Source: Seminavis robusta
Lineage: Eukaryota > Bacillariophyta > Bacillariophyceae > Naviculales > Naviculaceae
Direction of reading: 5' to 3'
Length of the DNA: 22,536 bases
Assembly: GCA_903772945.1 (NCBI GenBank)
Contig: CAICTM010001795.1
Coordinates: 1-22,536 of the forward strand
Shown: one piece after another, positions 8,491-19,182 of the stretch
Position numbering within the stretch: position 1 is the stretch's first letter
How the letters are laid out: every line of letters starts with the position of its first letter
The notes under the pieces: model-generated
What the model was told of the DNA's origin: nothing
The model's input: the letters and a program-made list of their open reading frames with translations, nothing else
Database searches by the model: none
Position numbers and translations under genes: made by a program

Positions 8491-8919
8491 ATGGATCATC
8501 GTCATACCACCAATCAATGCGAGAGCCACCGCCCCAAACCAACCCAAAGTGTGCCAAGGCAAGTCTTTGACAGCTTGTATGACAGCAACCAAGCCCCAAG
8601 GACCGTTGCCATGGCTCCAAGGAGGCCAACTCCCGTTTTCTGGTCTCAAAACTCCGCGTTTGCAGTCTTCAAGGACGAGCGCCCCAAGCTCTATGTGGAC
8701 ACTCGTCTGCGTCCTACAAAGTCCGGAAAGAAATCCTCCAAAAAGTGGCCCAGGGCTCCCAGAGCAACCCACCACAAGATGTTCTGGAACCTCACTATTG
8801 CCCAGATGAACAGCGATGATAGCGACGAAACCTGTAGCAATGTTTTGAAGGAGCTAGATATCAACACTGTCCCTGTGCCAACGCCAATGCCTTTCCACAA
8901 CAACTCCGGCGGAATCTGA
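8491..8919 (+). CDS. Small orphan protein, function unknown
   Basis: I do not recognise a family. From the ATG at 8491 (context CACAATGG) the frame gives 142 residues. The frame is open back to 8353, but those extra residues look like translated UTR, so I prefer the later start. The middle is basic and Pro/Lys-rich (RLRPTKSGKKSSKKW, about 83-96), followed by a short acidic stretch (MNSDDSDET) and a Pro/Asn-rich end. There is no signal peptide or membrane segment. The composition would fit a nuclear or regulatory protein, but that is only a guess. A longer overlapping frame (8216-8809) is a competing reading. An undetected intron is possible. Confidence 0.4.
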   Translation: MDHRHTTNQCESHRPKPTQSVPRQVFDSLYDSNQAPRTVAMAPRRPTPVFWSQNSAFAVFKDERPKLYVDTRLRPTKSGKKSSKKWPRAPRATHHKMFWNLTIAQMNSDDSDETCSNVLKELDINTVPVPTPMPFHNNSGGI

Positions 8920-9114
8920 TAGTCGTGTGCTAGAGCGCTCAAACAGAAAAAGGTAGTGATAAACAAACGTCAACAAAGATGAGTGGTCTTACCCGAGTGC
9001 GCAGTACAAGACGAGGCATCTTCCCGATAGTTCAATTCATAATAGGCAACAGTCATTGGTTCAGTCAGTAAATGTTGTACTAGCTAGAAAAGAGCACAGA
9101 GGGTACAAAGATTG

Positions 9115-9147
9115 ATGCCATGGTATATACATGTATATCCCATGCAT
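9115..9147. repeat. Imperfect 33-nt inverted repeat centred on ATATACATGTATAT
   Basis: A perfect 14-bp palindrome (9125-9138) is extended on both sides by ATGCC-type and CATGCAT-type arms with small mismatches. It can fold as a hairpin. It lies about 20 bp beyond the stop codon of the minus-strand F-box-like locus, in what would be its 3' UTR. Confidence 0.6.
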
Positions 9148-9165
9148 TCAAGTAGCGGTAGCCAG

Positions 9166-10448
9166 CTAGAGGAGGAACGTTTCCACGTGCTGCAAGGGCT
9201 TACTGTTGGTGGTGTGGTGGTGGGCAAAAACTTCCTTCTTGCTCGTTCCAATGCCCAAGAATTCATTGCTAGGCAACAAAGTTCGGACCACCACTGGTTC
9301 GTCCATGGCTGCATTTCGATCAAGCTCAAAGATCTTGGCCTTCAAACATTCGGACCCGTCCCCATCTCTTTCACAGAAATCTATCCAATGGGTGCGTTTG
9401 TTGGAATGAACGGATAGAATACAATCATCAGAACGCTGAAAGGAGATATGTTGGATGTATGGTTTGAGTGAGACAATGTGGCTACCGGTATAGCTGGATG
9501 AATCCACAATAGGCTGCCCGGTCTCAAGATCGAAAACGGTAGTCCGAAGAACCTTGAGATAGTCAATGTAGGTTCGAAGACGAAGTTGACGAACGGTTCT
9601 CTCACTGAGATGGTTGTCATCCCAAACGGCGGCTTCGCTTGCGTTACGGGCATGGGTGTAGGCCCGATGCTGAAGAATCAGTGTGCTTCCCTTCACCATG
9701 ACGTCCAAGTAGCAGTCGGTAGGCAGTGATTGTGTAGAAAGCTGGATGTGCTGCAGAAACTCCAAATTGTGTCCAATGCGCCAGACGCTGACAAAGTGAT
9801 CACCCGGAAAACCGATGTCACTCCAAATACCAAGTATTCGGAGTTGCCACCATCACACACCTTCAAAGAACCACAATCACCCCAGTCTCCTTTGTCGCCT
9901 TGAATGTTGTAGTTTGGCGTAGAGTCGCCATTGATTCCATTCCAAAGAGTCCATTTGCCAGTTTGAGTGTCCATCACTCTCAAGGTACAATTTGGCCCCG
10001 CAAATGCAATAGCGGAACCACCATTGGTGAATGGGAAAACAATATAGGACTCGATACAATAGGATCATCTAGCAGCGGAGGGAATGCAAACTTGTTGAGA
10101 GGCAGAACTTGGGCTGCCACCCACTGACAGCGAGAAGGGATGGGAGAGTGCCAGTGCATCCGCCGAGCATTTTCCTTGACAAAATCTTTTAGGCGTTGTG
10201 CCCAGTCGTCACTGACAAAATGATTGGCTTTGGTCTTTGCCAGGTGTTGTCCAGCCACCATTTCCACTGATTTTTTCCATGGCTTACACACTACGGCAGC
10301 TGCAAACAAATCTTGGGGCTTCAAGAAAGCAAACACCTGACCAAGCAAGAATTCTCGCAGGATGTTGTCGCTGGCATCGTTGCCGTCATTGGCGCCATGG
10401 TTGTCGCTTTTTCGTACGCGGCTTTTTTGAAGGGGGCTTTTCCGACAT
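9166..10448 (-). pseudogene. F-box-like protein gene with a propeller-like C-terminal region, broken by three frameshifts
   Basis: The likely start is the ATG at 10448, followed by a Lys/Arg-rich segment (KKPRTKKR). The next block, LREFLLGQVFAFLKPQDLF with AVVCKPWKK (about 10260-10360), looks like an F-box. A repeat-rich region ends at the stop at 9166. Sense reading changes frame three times: in an A5 run near 10413, near 10060-10066 (leading into YIVFPFTNGGSAIAFAG), and near 9832 (leading into SDIGFPGDHFVSVW). Each step fits a single missing or extra base, and the sequence on both sides stays protein-like. No intron of suitable size or splice sites fits. Intact relatives would be substrate adaptors of SCF ubiquitin ligases. 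It is either a recent pseudogene or carries assembly indels. Confidence 0.65.
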
Positions 10449-10942
10449 GATGTTTGTCAGGTCAGTTTGCTTGGAAGAAACAAGAGACAAGAGAGAATGT
10501 GAAAGGGTTCTACTGTACCGTATCGGCACAAGACTGCTGCAACAGCAAGAGCGGCCAAAATTACAGATTGCAAGGATGATTTCTTGACCGAGGACCAAGG
10601 TCACAACCATAATTTCGGATAACTTATGAGGGGGGACAATGAGATGAAGACCCCAGACCCCCGCGCACGGCGGTACAGCGTACCGGTACCAGTACAGTAC
10701 TGCACCTTACCGTACCGGTACCGGTACCGTAAAAGTATTTTAAAATACATGGAGTCGAGTCTAAGAAAACTGTGCCAGGTACCAGCTAAGGGGGACTGTT
10801 TAGGGGGGTTATGGATCGAATAAGAAGAATTAGTGACACTACGCCATTCAAAGATATAACACCAGTCCCACCCAAAAAGCAGCCATGCAGCAAACAAATT
10901 CGCGGGCTGTCTCCACACAACACCCACGAAAGAACAACCACC
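10449..10942. other. Intergenic region with palindrome cluster
   Basis: About 490 bp between the F-box-like locus (minus) and the SNARE gene (plus); it must hold both promoters. It contains the palindrome island described separately. Open frames over it (10626-10823, 10601-10927) are driven by the repeats and are not called. The right part, from about 10850, is probably SNARE 5' UTR. Confidence 0.5.
10671..10748. repeat. Island of GGTACC/ACCGGT palindromes plus a 14-bp AT palindrome
   Basis: CGTACCGGTACC-like units occur at 10679-10690 and again at 10710-10730, with CAGTACTG-type palindromes between. The island ends in the perfect palindrome GTATTTTAAAATAC (10735-10748). The units can pair with each other as inverted repeats. 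Confidence 0.75.
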
Positions 10943-11818
10943 ATGGCGGCTTCCTACGACGATTACGACAGGGTAAGTTATCGGCGCTTTGGCTGGAAAG
11001 AGTTACATGGCACTCACTGACCTGCTCGTTGGAATTTACCGTGAAGGATTACAATGCCCACCTCCAAAAGATCCGAAGCTACCTTGCCGGCAACCGGTCT
11101 CGTCAAACGCTTTCAGAATGTGAGCGTCTCTTGGAGGAAGCACGAAAGTGTGCCTCGGCCATGCAAGGCCTTGCAGAAGTCGAGGGCAACCCGAATCGCG
11201 TGATGGAATCCAAGCAACGCATTGAACGAGACATTGGTCCTCTGTCACGCGAGGTTAAGCGGCAATTGAACGACATGGGTCGTCAAGACTTGTTTGGAGA
11301 CACCACAGGGACCTATCAGGCTCCCAATGGAAGCTTTGACGAAAATTACAATGATATGGATCGTCTCCTCTCCAATTCCGAAGACATGCTGCGAAATTCT
11401 CTCCAGTGAGTTGGTTCAAAAGAAGAAAATTGGAATTTTTGTGTTGTTGACACTTCTCAACCATTCTGCTCTTGTCGCAACCACACACAGACTCTGTTCC
11501 GATTCAGAAGAGGTTGGAACCAGCACCTTGTTGCAGATGGGACGTCAGCGAGAGCAATTGGAGACGACATCTGGGCACATTGATGCGACGAGAAGTGCTG
11601 TCGAGCAAGCGAGTGTTGTGTTGCGAAGCATGTACGTTGCAGAAATCGATTCTTTGGGAATCATAATTGCAGCTTTTCCGCTTACAATTGTCTGATTGCT
11701 TGGATGCTGCAGGGGCTCGAAAGCGTTTCGAAACAAGGCATTTTTGAAAGGCGTTATAGTCCTTATGGGTTTGCTCAACCTCTGGGCGTTTGTTCACATG
11801 GTCCGTCGAAGGCAATAA
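10943..11818 (+). CDS. VTI1: Vti1-type Qb-SNARE (four exons)
   Basis: Exons are 10943-10972, 11047-11405, 11491-11631 and 11713-11818, with introns of 74, 85 and 81 nt, all GT-AG (donors GTAAGT, GTGAGT, GTACGT). The spliced product is 211 residues, close to the family's 215-230. The N-terminal part is helical and charged (LEEARKCASAM). The SNARE heptad region includes LLQMGRQREQLE, whose QREQLE block matches the Vti1 zero-layer region with a Gln. The C-terminus is a single membrane anchor (FLKGVIVLMGLLNLWAFV) followed by RRRQ. Vti1 proteins drive fusion at Golgi, endosome and vacuole membranes. The related plant NPSN11 group is the main alternative. The first exon encodes only ten residues; the ATG context (CACCATGG) is good. 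Confidence 0.85.
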
Positions 11819-12781
11819 TTGGTGATGCAACGTCATATTGATAGCAATTTACATTCAAATGGAAAAGAAGAAATATCATTTCAGAGCGACATGCTGAGCG
11901 GTAGAAACAGGATTTGTGCAGCATACTTTAAAGAATACATACATTTATTGCATGATTGATTAGTGTCCAGTGGGTAGTTTCACCAACAATACCGGTACCA
12001 GGTACTACTACTGTCTATTGTTGAGACAAGGGTGGGTGTGGTGCAGGTTTTGGAAACGGAGCCTTGGTATTTTACCTAGCTAGAACAATTATAATTGCTG
12101 GCACAATGCTTTTTGACAGTTCTGCAAGAAATCCTCCTCGTGGAGGTTTCACTTAGAATTTCTATGACTTCCAACTCGGCAATGCCACCAGCTGTGAACT
12201 CAATGCTTGCTTTGTACTAATCGAGATAAAAAGCAAGCCTTCAAGTCATTGCAGTTGGGTTTTCCAGCAGTCTTTTGTGCATCGTTTGACTAGACCAGCA
12301 TGTTTTGGAAGTGCCATATCTTTGTCCCATTTTCGTTTGGCCCTCGTTTTACTTTGCGGCCGCCTACCCTCATTATTATCTGGAACCAAATCATACGCTA
12401 CTGTAGTACCTGTTACCAGTAACGGTGAAACACGCGACGCTACCGGTATGCCATCTTTGCTTGTGGAAGGGTGCGAAAATCCGTGGTTGTGATCGCACCG
12501 GAACAGCATTCTTTACCGCTTTGTAAGCTTATAAGAGTCATGAGTTGAGCAGTCCCGATATCAACGGTCAACGGATCTCTCCAAAGCGGCACTGGCCCAA
12601 TCCCATGGCAACTTCCCTCAGAAAGCAAGATCGCAACACTGTGCCGAGTGTCGCCTCACGACTTGAGTTGGTGTTGCTCCAGTTGTTGATGTTGTGGCAG
12701 GACTGTCTACTGGCCATAATCCTGGAAATACCTTCCGTCGCCCCTGAAACAAATAATAGCAAGAAGAAAACATCTCGAAAC
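11819..12781. other. Intergenic region, no gene recognised
   Basis: About 960 bp between the SNARE and BRO1 genes. It contains two TACCGGTA-type sites (about 11990-11997 and 12441-12448). The frame of the BRO1 first exon is open upstream to 12545, with an ATG at 12605, so part of this region could encode an N-terminal extension; I treat it as 5' UTR. Other short frames (12246-12509 minus, 12277-12492 plus) have no recognisable domain. Confidence 0.5.
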
Positions 12782-14491
12782 ATGTCTGACGACGAAGAAA
12801 ACCTCGGTCACCCCGACTCCTGCATTCGGTTGGCTTCGGCTGTCCATCGCTTCAAGGTGCCAATAATCGATCCTGACCAACGGTGAGGAAGAGCGAAGTG
12901 GGGCGCTGCTGTGGCGTGTTTCTGATCTTCTTTCTAACTCACATTTTTTGTTGGTCTCCCTCGACTATTAGGCTTTCCTTTGTCAAGAGCTTCAAAACCA
13001 CTGGAACACATCCAAAAACCAAGACTCTGATGCTCAAGGTGAGCAAAGATAATACTTTCAAAAGTCGAAGAATGTAGTGAATGTCTTTTTATTTTGGTTA
13101 TCTCACCAATTTGTTTTGGTTGTACCTGTAGGCTGACGAAGCCAGAAAGAAAGTAGCATCGGCTCTGGAAGCCCAAAAGGTCTCTCATGAACGTGTTCTG
13201 GCTGACTCCAAAAGATACCTGCCTTTTATCCACCAGATCCTGCTCTCGTGCAAAGTTCAGCCAGAGGTCGCGAGATTGGATGGTACGTTCTTTTCTCAAC
13301 AGCGACGCATTTCATCATTTTCTGATCAATCTGACACCCCTATTGTCGTTTTGTCATTTAATGTTTTGACCCTTCACCACAACACTACTTGCTTGCAATC
13401 TCTTTTCGTGATAATACATCACAGAACGACTACAATTCTCCTGGGTCTCTGGATTGGAAACCGAACGAAACTTTTACCAGTCAGAAGCATTGATGTTTGA
13501 TTTGGTAATGTCAATGGTATGCGAAGGTTTGGGCAATGCTGGCCTGGCGACGGAAGCTAGCATTGGAGGAGACTTTGCTGCAGCCAGTCGATACTACAAG
13601 GCAGCTGCGGGAGTTTTTCATTTCCTAGCACACACCCAATTGCCCACTTGGAGTGCAAAAGGATCCAATGTCTCCGAGGAGAGCCTCCCCGTTGAATGCT
13701 CGGTTCACGTTGCCGAGGCCATGGAAAAGCTGTTCATGGCAAATGCACAACAAATGGCAGTGGCAACTGTACTCATCAAGCCAGGGGTGCCCAACTACGG
13801 TCTACTTGGTAAATTGTGCTTGGGAATCTCAGAGTAAGTGATTCTTGGTAGATTGTTTCACCTGTAGATTCTCTGGCTAAACGTATTCTTTCTCGTCGTT
13901 TGTACGCGGTCTTTCAGCGAGCTCGACAAATTTACAACCAAACTGCGAAAGGAGGCATTCAAGCTCATGACAAGAGTTGACAAGGACATTTTCGCCTTGA
14001 TCAACTTTCAGGTGGCACTGCAAAAGTCTCTCTCCCTGTACTTCCAGGCACGAGCATTGTGGGAAAAGGCTGATTACGGAAATGCCATCTCACTATTGAG
14101 TCAGGCCACAGTCGAGCTCAAGACAGAAAAGAGCGGACAAGGACAAGGTGTCCCAGACGTGACGCAAAACAAGGCCCTGAAACCATTGAAAGATGAGTTG
14201 ACGGATCTTCGCAACCACTACAATAAGCTCCTGCACTCCTGGGAAAAGGACAACTCGACAGTCTACTTTGAAAGTGTTCCCCAGCAAGTACCAGTCGACA
14301 AAAGGCTACAAGACGGTTTGGTGATGGGCAAAATGGAACCCTACTCTCTTGCGGAGGTTGAACCCGTGCTTTTGATTCTCCCGGACGACACGGGCGGCGG
14401 CGGCGGAAGCTCCCGCCCTGCAATGGAAAGATCAGATTCTGACATTGCTCGCGACCTGCAGAAGCGCCTCAATGATGGGTTGGATATTTAG
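12782..14491 (+). CDS. BRO1-domain (ALIX/Bro1-like) protein (five exons)
   Basis: Exons are 12782-12882, 12972-13038, 13132-13282, 13425-13833 and 13918-14491, with GT-AG introns of 89, 93, 142 and 84 nt. The product is 433 residues from the ATG at 12782 (MSDDEEN); an in-frame ATG at 12605 would add 59. The BRO1 fold is indicated by FSWVSGLET, YQSEALMFDLVMSM, AASRYYKAAAGVFHFL and LPTWS, then a long helical C-terminal half with ALQKSLSLYFQARALWEKADY. The tail is Gly/Ser-rich and ends DLQKRLNDGLDI. BRO1 domains bind ESCRT-III (CHMP4/Snf7) at endosomes; this single-domain form resembles plant endosomal-targeting BRO1-like proteins rather than full-length ALIX, since no V-domain or long Pro-rich region follows. 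The splice joins restore the family sequence at each boundary. Confidence 0.85.
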
Positions 14492-14749
14492 ATGACAAAA
14501 ACGACAACACGTAAACACCAATATCATTACCCCAAGAGATGCTGGTGTTTTGACAGGTGGACGCGTTGATAGACAATATAATAATTTTAGTATACAAGCA
14601 GTTGGAAGTTTCTCTGTGCGTTAAGCCATAGCAGTGCATGAAGAATAGAAGATGAAGTACGGTACAGACGCTTTCTTGTGCCACACAAGAGGGGCAGCAT
14701 TCAGGTACAGTACATAATAGCTGAAAAGATGTGTTACTTGTATGCTACT

Positions 14750-15766
14750 TCACTCTATTCTTTGTGCTTTGAGTTCTATGGGTGGATTCTCAATAATAGC
14801 TTTGCACTGAATTAAACGGAGTTCTCTGGGATGGTCCGAGTCAAGCGGAATGTCGGGTGAAAGCTCTAAAGTTCGTTTGATTACGGCTGACATGGTGTTC
14901 ATTACCACCTCTAATGTTTTTGGTATATTGTTTTCAATGGCTGAGTGCCCTAGAAGGAGGGACGAGAGAAGATCACCAGTTCCAGTATACCGTCCCGGGA
15001 GTTGTGGACATTGGATGCACCACAATTCTGTTGTATCCTTTTCCTCGTCGCGCTTCGAGGCATACACAGATATCGTATCGTCTTTGTCGTCCTTCAAAAG
15101 AACACTTGTAATCACCACAAGGCTTGGTCCAATGTCATGAAGAGCCTTGCACGCCACTTTGACATCGTCTACGGAATTTAAGGTCATCCCTGTCAGTTGC
15201 TCTGCTTCAAATTGATTGGGAGTGACGACATTGGCTTCTGGAATCACCTTGTCGCGAAATAGCTGCACCAGTTCCTGAGGTACATAGAAACCACTGCCCA
15301 CATCACCCAGTACGGGATCACAGACATATCGCAGCCTCTTCCCGTTCGGGCGATTTCTCAATATTTGGAGGACATCCAGGACGGCACTCAAGAACGATGC
15401 CGACCCAATGTATCCAGTCAAGAGGTGTTCAACATCGGACAACAAATCATTGCGTTCCAAGCCCTTCATGATGGCTCGTAGCTGATCTCCCTGAAGGACG
15501 TCTCCTTCAAAACCATTGGGGAACCCAGTATGGTTGCTGAAATGGACGCTATTTATGGGATCTACATCAAAGCCCAGCAGTTGGAGTGGGAAAACCGCCG
15601 CCTTGTTACCCACATCTGAAAAAGAGTATGTCAAGATTGAGGAAAATTGAGTTAGCAGAAATACCTAGAGATTGAGGATGGTTCCTTCGTCGTGGCGCTG
15701 ACACTTACAACCAGATACCACGTGGGATTGTATTGAAAGAACGCGTCCAGAACTGCAGGATTCCAT
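14750..15766 (-). CDS. PDXK: Pyridoxal kinase (two exons)
   Basis: Exon 1 is 15709-15766 and exon 2 is 14750-15615, with a 93-nt intron (donor GTAAGT, acceptor TTTCAG) that splits the Tyr codon of SGYVGNKA. The product is 307 residues, like animal and plant enzymes. Motifs in order are SIQSHVVSGYVGNKAAVFPL (11-30), the substrate loop NSVHFSNHTG (41-50), CDPVLGD (118-124), TPNQFEAEQLTG (151-162) and the ribokinase-type anion hole GTGD (231-234) with catalytic Asp234. The enzyme phosphorylates pyridoxal, pyridoxine and pyridoxamine with ATP in the B6 salvage pathway, in the cytosol (no presequence). An open frame that runs into the intron would give a false start (MTYSF). It is divergent from the first presenilin. 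Confidence 0.95.
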
Positions 15767-16529
15767 GGAGGTCTCGATAAACAAAACTATTATGGAGTGG
15801 CTATATTACCCAAGAAAACAATCGAGGTGCAAGAAAGCCAAGGGTTAGCAAGGTCAATTGCAGCCAGTAAGGTAAGGTGTTGCGGTGTTGGGATAGAGAA
15901 ACACTCCATGGACGTTGGAGGAGCTCAGCTACACGGCAAATCGTCAATGTCCCCCCTTCCATTAAAAATGGGCAGTCTTGAGCAGGTGAAAGGCTGCTGC
16001 TCAATGCTGCAAAGAGTCGAGTAATGGGGGTATACGCATATACGCATGCAAACTCTATCACAAGAACGCAAAAGTCGATAATCGTACCTTCTTTGAAAGC
16101 TGGGCTCGACAAAAGACAGAATGAAAGGCCAAGTGGAGAGCAATTATGAAAGTCTCTGATGATGATGAATGAATGATGTTTGTGTTCTTGGCTGTGGGGT
16201 GGGATCTTGCGGTTGGACGTCGGACTGTTGGATTGCTGTGTGAGGGCTTCGGAAAAAACACATAAATCATTGAAACATGTAAAATTGTTTTTGGTCTTAA
16301 CTCTTTTGTAGCCGTTGTTGAACCACACCCTTAAGTAATTTTTGGCAGTTCGAAATCTGATCGAGCAACAAACGAAAAAGCCAAACAAACCACAAGCAAT
16401 CAGGAAACCAAGAGTGAGGGAGAAGCTGACGACTGGTGCTTGCCTTTTGTTTGTGTTGCAGTGCCTGCCTCCTTTCGAGAGAGGGAGAGGAACGTTGTCA
16501 ATCTGCGACGGAAGCATCAACAATTCACC
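15767..16529. other. Divergent intergenic region between pyridoxal kinase and presenilin 1
   Basis: 763 bp that must hold both promoters and 5' UTRs. A 240-residue minus-strand frame (15801-16523) fills most of it, but it has no recognisable domain, covers the upstream region of two real genes and is probably chance. CT-rich runs and a GATGATGATGAATGAATGATG stretch (about 16157-16177) are present. I see no clear core promoter. Confidence 0.5.
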
Positions 16530-18401
16530 ATGACTCGATCACGGTACAGCGACCACGACCGCGAGGAGGAAGAGGATCCGGGCTATGCTCGCAGCGAAGG
16601 GATTTTTCGCAACACTCATCAGGAAGCTGACGGGGGCTCTGCAGATGATAGTGGGGTCCAGGAAGAGGGAAAGGCTTTGTCCGTGTCGGAGCTCCTCTAC
16701 AGTTCGTCCTCCTACTATGCAATAGCCAAGCCAGGTAGGTCATTCTCTTTCTTCTTTCTGCGAATTTACTCGGTCGAGGGTTCCGAGAATTGATGTCGCC
16801 TAATTTTCATCTTTTTGTGTTTGGGGCTCCTTGCTTTGTTTTTCTCTTCTGGCAGTGTCCATGACCATGATGTTGTCAGCCCTGTCGGTGGTTTACATCA
16901 ACAACGAAGAAACCATTGAGAATGGAGAAGCTGCCATGGCCAATGCGTACCAAGTCTTTAGCACCGATGGATCGGGTGGATTGGACACGCTACTCTTGAG
17001 TTTTGCCAATAGTATTGTCATGGTCAGCGTCATCTGCATGATGACATTTGTTATTGTCCTGCTCTACAAATTCAAATGTATGAAGTGCCTCATTGGATAC
17101 ATGATTTTCTGCTCAGCCACTCTTTTGGGAGTCCTGGGAGGCAATTTGTTTCAGACTGCCCTGTATGTCTACCACATTCCCATGGATATCATTTCCTACT
17201 ATTTCTTCATTTACAATTTTTGTGTTGTCGGTGTGGCATCCGTATTTTGGGGACAAGGTATTCCCAAGTACATCACACAAGCATATCTCATTGCGACAGC
17301 CGTCATTTTGGCTTGGCATTTGAGCTATTTTGATAGTTGGACCACATGGAGCCTCCTCACCATGTTGGCCCTATATGATCTCTGTGCAGTTCTCACACCA
17401 TGTGGGCCACTAAGATTTCTAGTGGATCTCATGTCCAAGGATGATGCTCCCGAAATGCCAGGACTATTGTATGAGGCAGAGCTCCCGCCCGAGGCACGGC
17501 GTCCTGGAATGCCGCGTGGTGCCAAGGGTTCCAAAAACACAAACTACGGTGGAAAACAGTACGGTTCGAGGAATTCCAGAGGTTCCGATGATGATGAGAT
17601 TATGGCCAGCAGAGACGACGGCTCTGGAAACTCGGGAGTCATGGATAATCGGTCAGAAGATGGCAGCGGTGAAGAAGGTCCTCTTATTGACATTCCCTTG
17701 GCTATCGCCAGCGTTTACAATCTGCCCGTCCTGGTCATCCCGCATCATTCCTTAGCCACTATGAGTCAAGGCTCGGGAGGCAGTGACGGCCCCTCCAATT
17801 CGCCCTTGTTGGCAAGCAATGGTGCAAACCCAATGGTCCCCGAGAACCCGACACCTGCTCAACTGCGAGCCGAAGTTACAGTTCGCTTGCCCAAGGATGG
17901 AGGTAGGATTAATCGAGTTGCAAAACGTGGCAAGAAAGTGTATTTAGAAACGGATCGTCAGGGGAAACCAAAGAGAATTCTCTGGGTAGACCGCACTGGG
18001 AAGGTGTTTGCCGAAATGCGTGGCGACGATGAAGATATGGACGAACAAAACTCGATCCGACTTGGGCTCGGTGATTTCATTTTCTACTCGGTTCTGGTGG
18101 CAAAAGCAGCTCAGTACAGCTTTGCCACTTTTGCGGCATGCATCCTTGTGATATTGGCTGGTTTGGGTGGAACTCTTGTCCTACTATCTGTGTACCACCA
18201 TGCCCTACCAGGTATGTTGCTACCATTGCCATGTTGTCAATTTCATTTGCTTTGTTAATTAACAGGGTCTGAACTCAACTTGCGTTTTCATTTGTAGCCT
18301 TGCCAATTTCGATCTTCCTTGGTGTTGTCTTCTACGTGTTTACGCGAGTGTTCATGGAACCCTGGATAGCACAGGTTCTTCAGAAGCCTTACTATGTTTA
18401 A
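16530..18401 (+). CDS. PSEN: Presenilin, copy 1 (three exons), gamma-secretase-type aspartyl protease
   Basis: Exons are 16530-16734, 16856-18211 and 18298-18401, with introns of 121 and 86 nt (GT-AG). The product is 554 residues; human presenilins are about 450-470. Catalytic Asp243 sits in LALYDLCAVL, the second in GLGD (472-475, then FIFYSVLVAKA), and PALP is at 520-523; the second intron splits the Ala codon of PAL. Nine membrane segments are expected, most visible between about 69 and 255 and after 470. The N-terminus is acidic. The cytosolic loop between the two aspartates is about 220 residues, much longer than usual, and rich in Ser/Gly/Asp. Presenilin is the catalytic subunit of gamma-secretase, which cuts membrane proteins within the bilayer in ER, Golgi and endosomes. 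Copy 2 lies 781 bp downstream on the same strand. Confidence 0.93.
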
Positions 18402-19182
18402 GTCTTGGCACAGCGTGGCGCTGAATGATTATAATGAGAGCTTGCCTGCTGCCTTGTTCGGGGTTTGTCCTTTTCCACACAAGAGTACATTCATTTAAAA
18501 TATAGTCCCGTAATATTCCTTCAAAGTATGAACTGTTACATGTACATGTAGATATGTAGATCAACCAAAAATACTGTATCGATAGCGTGGAGCTGTAGTT
18601 CTAACCTTTCCGGTGGTACAGTCGTAACCAACTACCAGGTACCGGTAGCTAGCTAGCTTGTTTTGTTTTGTTTTGTTTTGTTTTGTTTTGTTTTGTTTTG
18701 TTTTGTTTTGTTTGGTTTGGTTTGGTTTGGTTTGGTTTGGTTTGGTTTGGTTTAGTCCATGTGTGAAGAGTGAGCACCAAAGGCGTCAAAAGATGTGGCA
18801 AAGAGGACGACTGTTACTCGACTCACCTCACTTTGCCGTTAACAAATTTTGGCCGTTACCAAAAATCCAACAAAGAAGAAGAAACCAGTGTCGTGGTGAT
18901 GATCATACCGAGTTAGAGTCAAGTGTTAAATCCGCTCATCAAGAGAGAATTAAGATGATGACCAGTCGCTTGAGCCTCCATTCCCATGAAACAACAGTCC
19001 ACCCTAAACCGCATAACCGCATCGTCAACAAACCACAAACCACAAAAACCATCACAAATAATGATACATGTACTTTATTCTTCCACTTCATAACAATCAA
19101 TGCAGCGATCGAGATAAATCGATTGAGGTGACGGCTGACTTAACGACTTAACCAAACCCTTTGTACCTTGTACGACAGCAAG
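18402..19182. other. Intergenic region between the tandem presenilins
   Basis: 781 bp with copy 1's 3' UTR on the left and copy 2's promoter on the right. It contains a 12-bp palindrome ACATGTACATGT (18538-18549), a TACCGGTA-type site (18640-18647) and the pentanucleotide microsatellite. The 157-residue frame at 18658-19131 is a translation of that repeat and is not a gene. Confidence 0.6.
18661..18750. repeat. Two-phase pentanucleotide microsatellite, (TTTTG)10 then (TTTGG)8
   Basis: Ten exact copies of TTTTG (18661-18710) pass without interruption into eight exact copies of TTTGG (18711-18750). It lies about 430 bp upstream of the start codon of presenilin copy 2. The purity of both blocks suggests recent expansion; the array is likely length-variable. 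Confidence 0.95.

Noticed and set aside
8216..8809. 197-residue plus-strand frame overlapping the orphan gene
   Set aside because: It competes with the 8491-8919 frame. The latter has a better start context and a more protein-like acidic/basic patterning, though the choice is not certain.
12605..12781. N-terminal extension of the BRO1 protein (MATSLRK...)
   Set aside because: The extra residues are not BRO1-like, and the A-rich run before 12782 looks like 5' UTR. It remains possible.
15616..15634. Start codon MTYSF for pyridoxal kinase
   Set aside because: This lies inside the intron. The family sequence SIQSHVVSGYVGNKA is restored only by splicing to the exon at 15709-15766.
15801..16523. 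240-residue minus-strand open frame with hydrophobic stretches
   Set aside because: It fills the upstream region of two clear genes, has no recognisable domain, and its composition looks like translated non-coding DNA.
18658..19131. 157-residue plus-strand frame
   Set aside because: Its first part is only the translated pentanucleotide repeat and the rest shows no domain.
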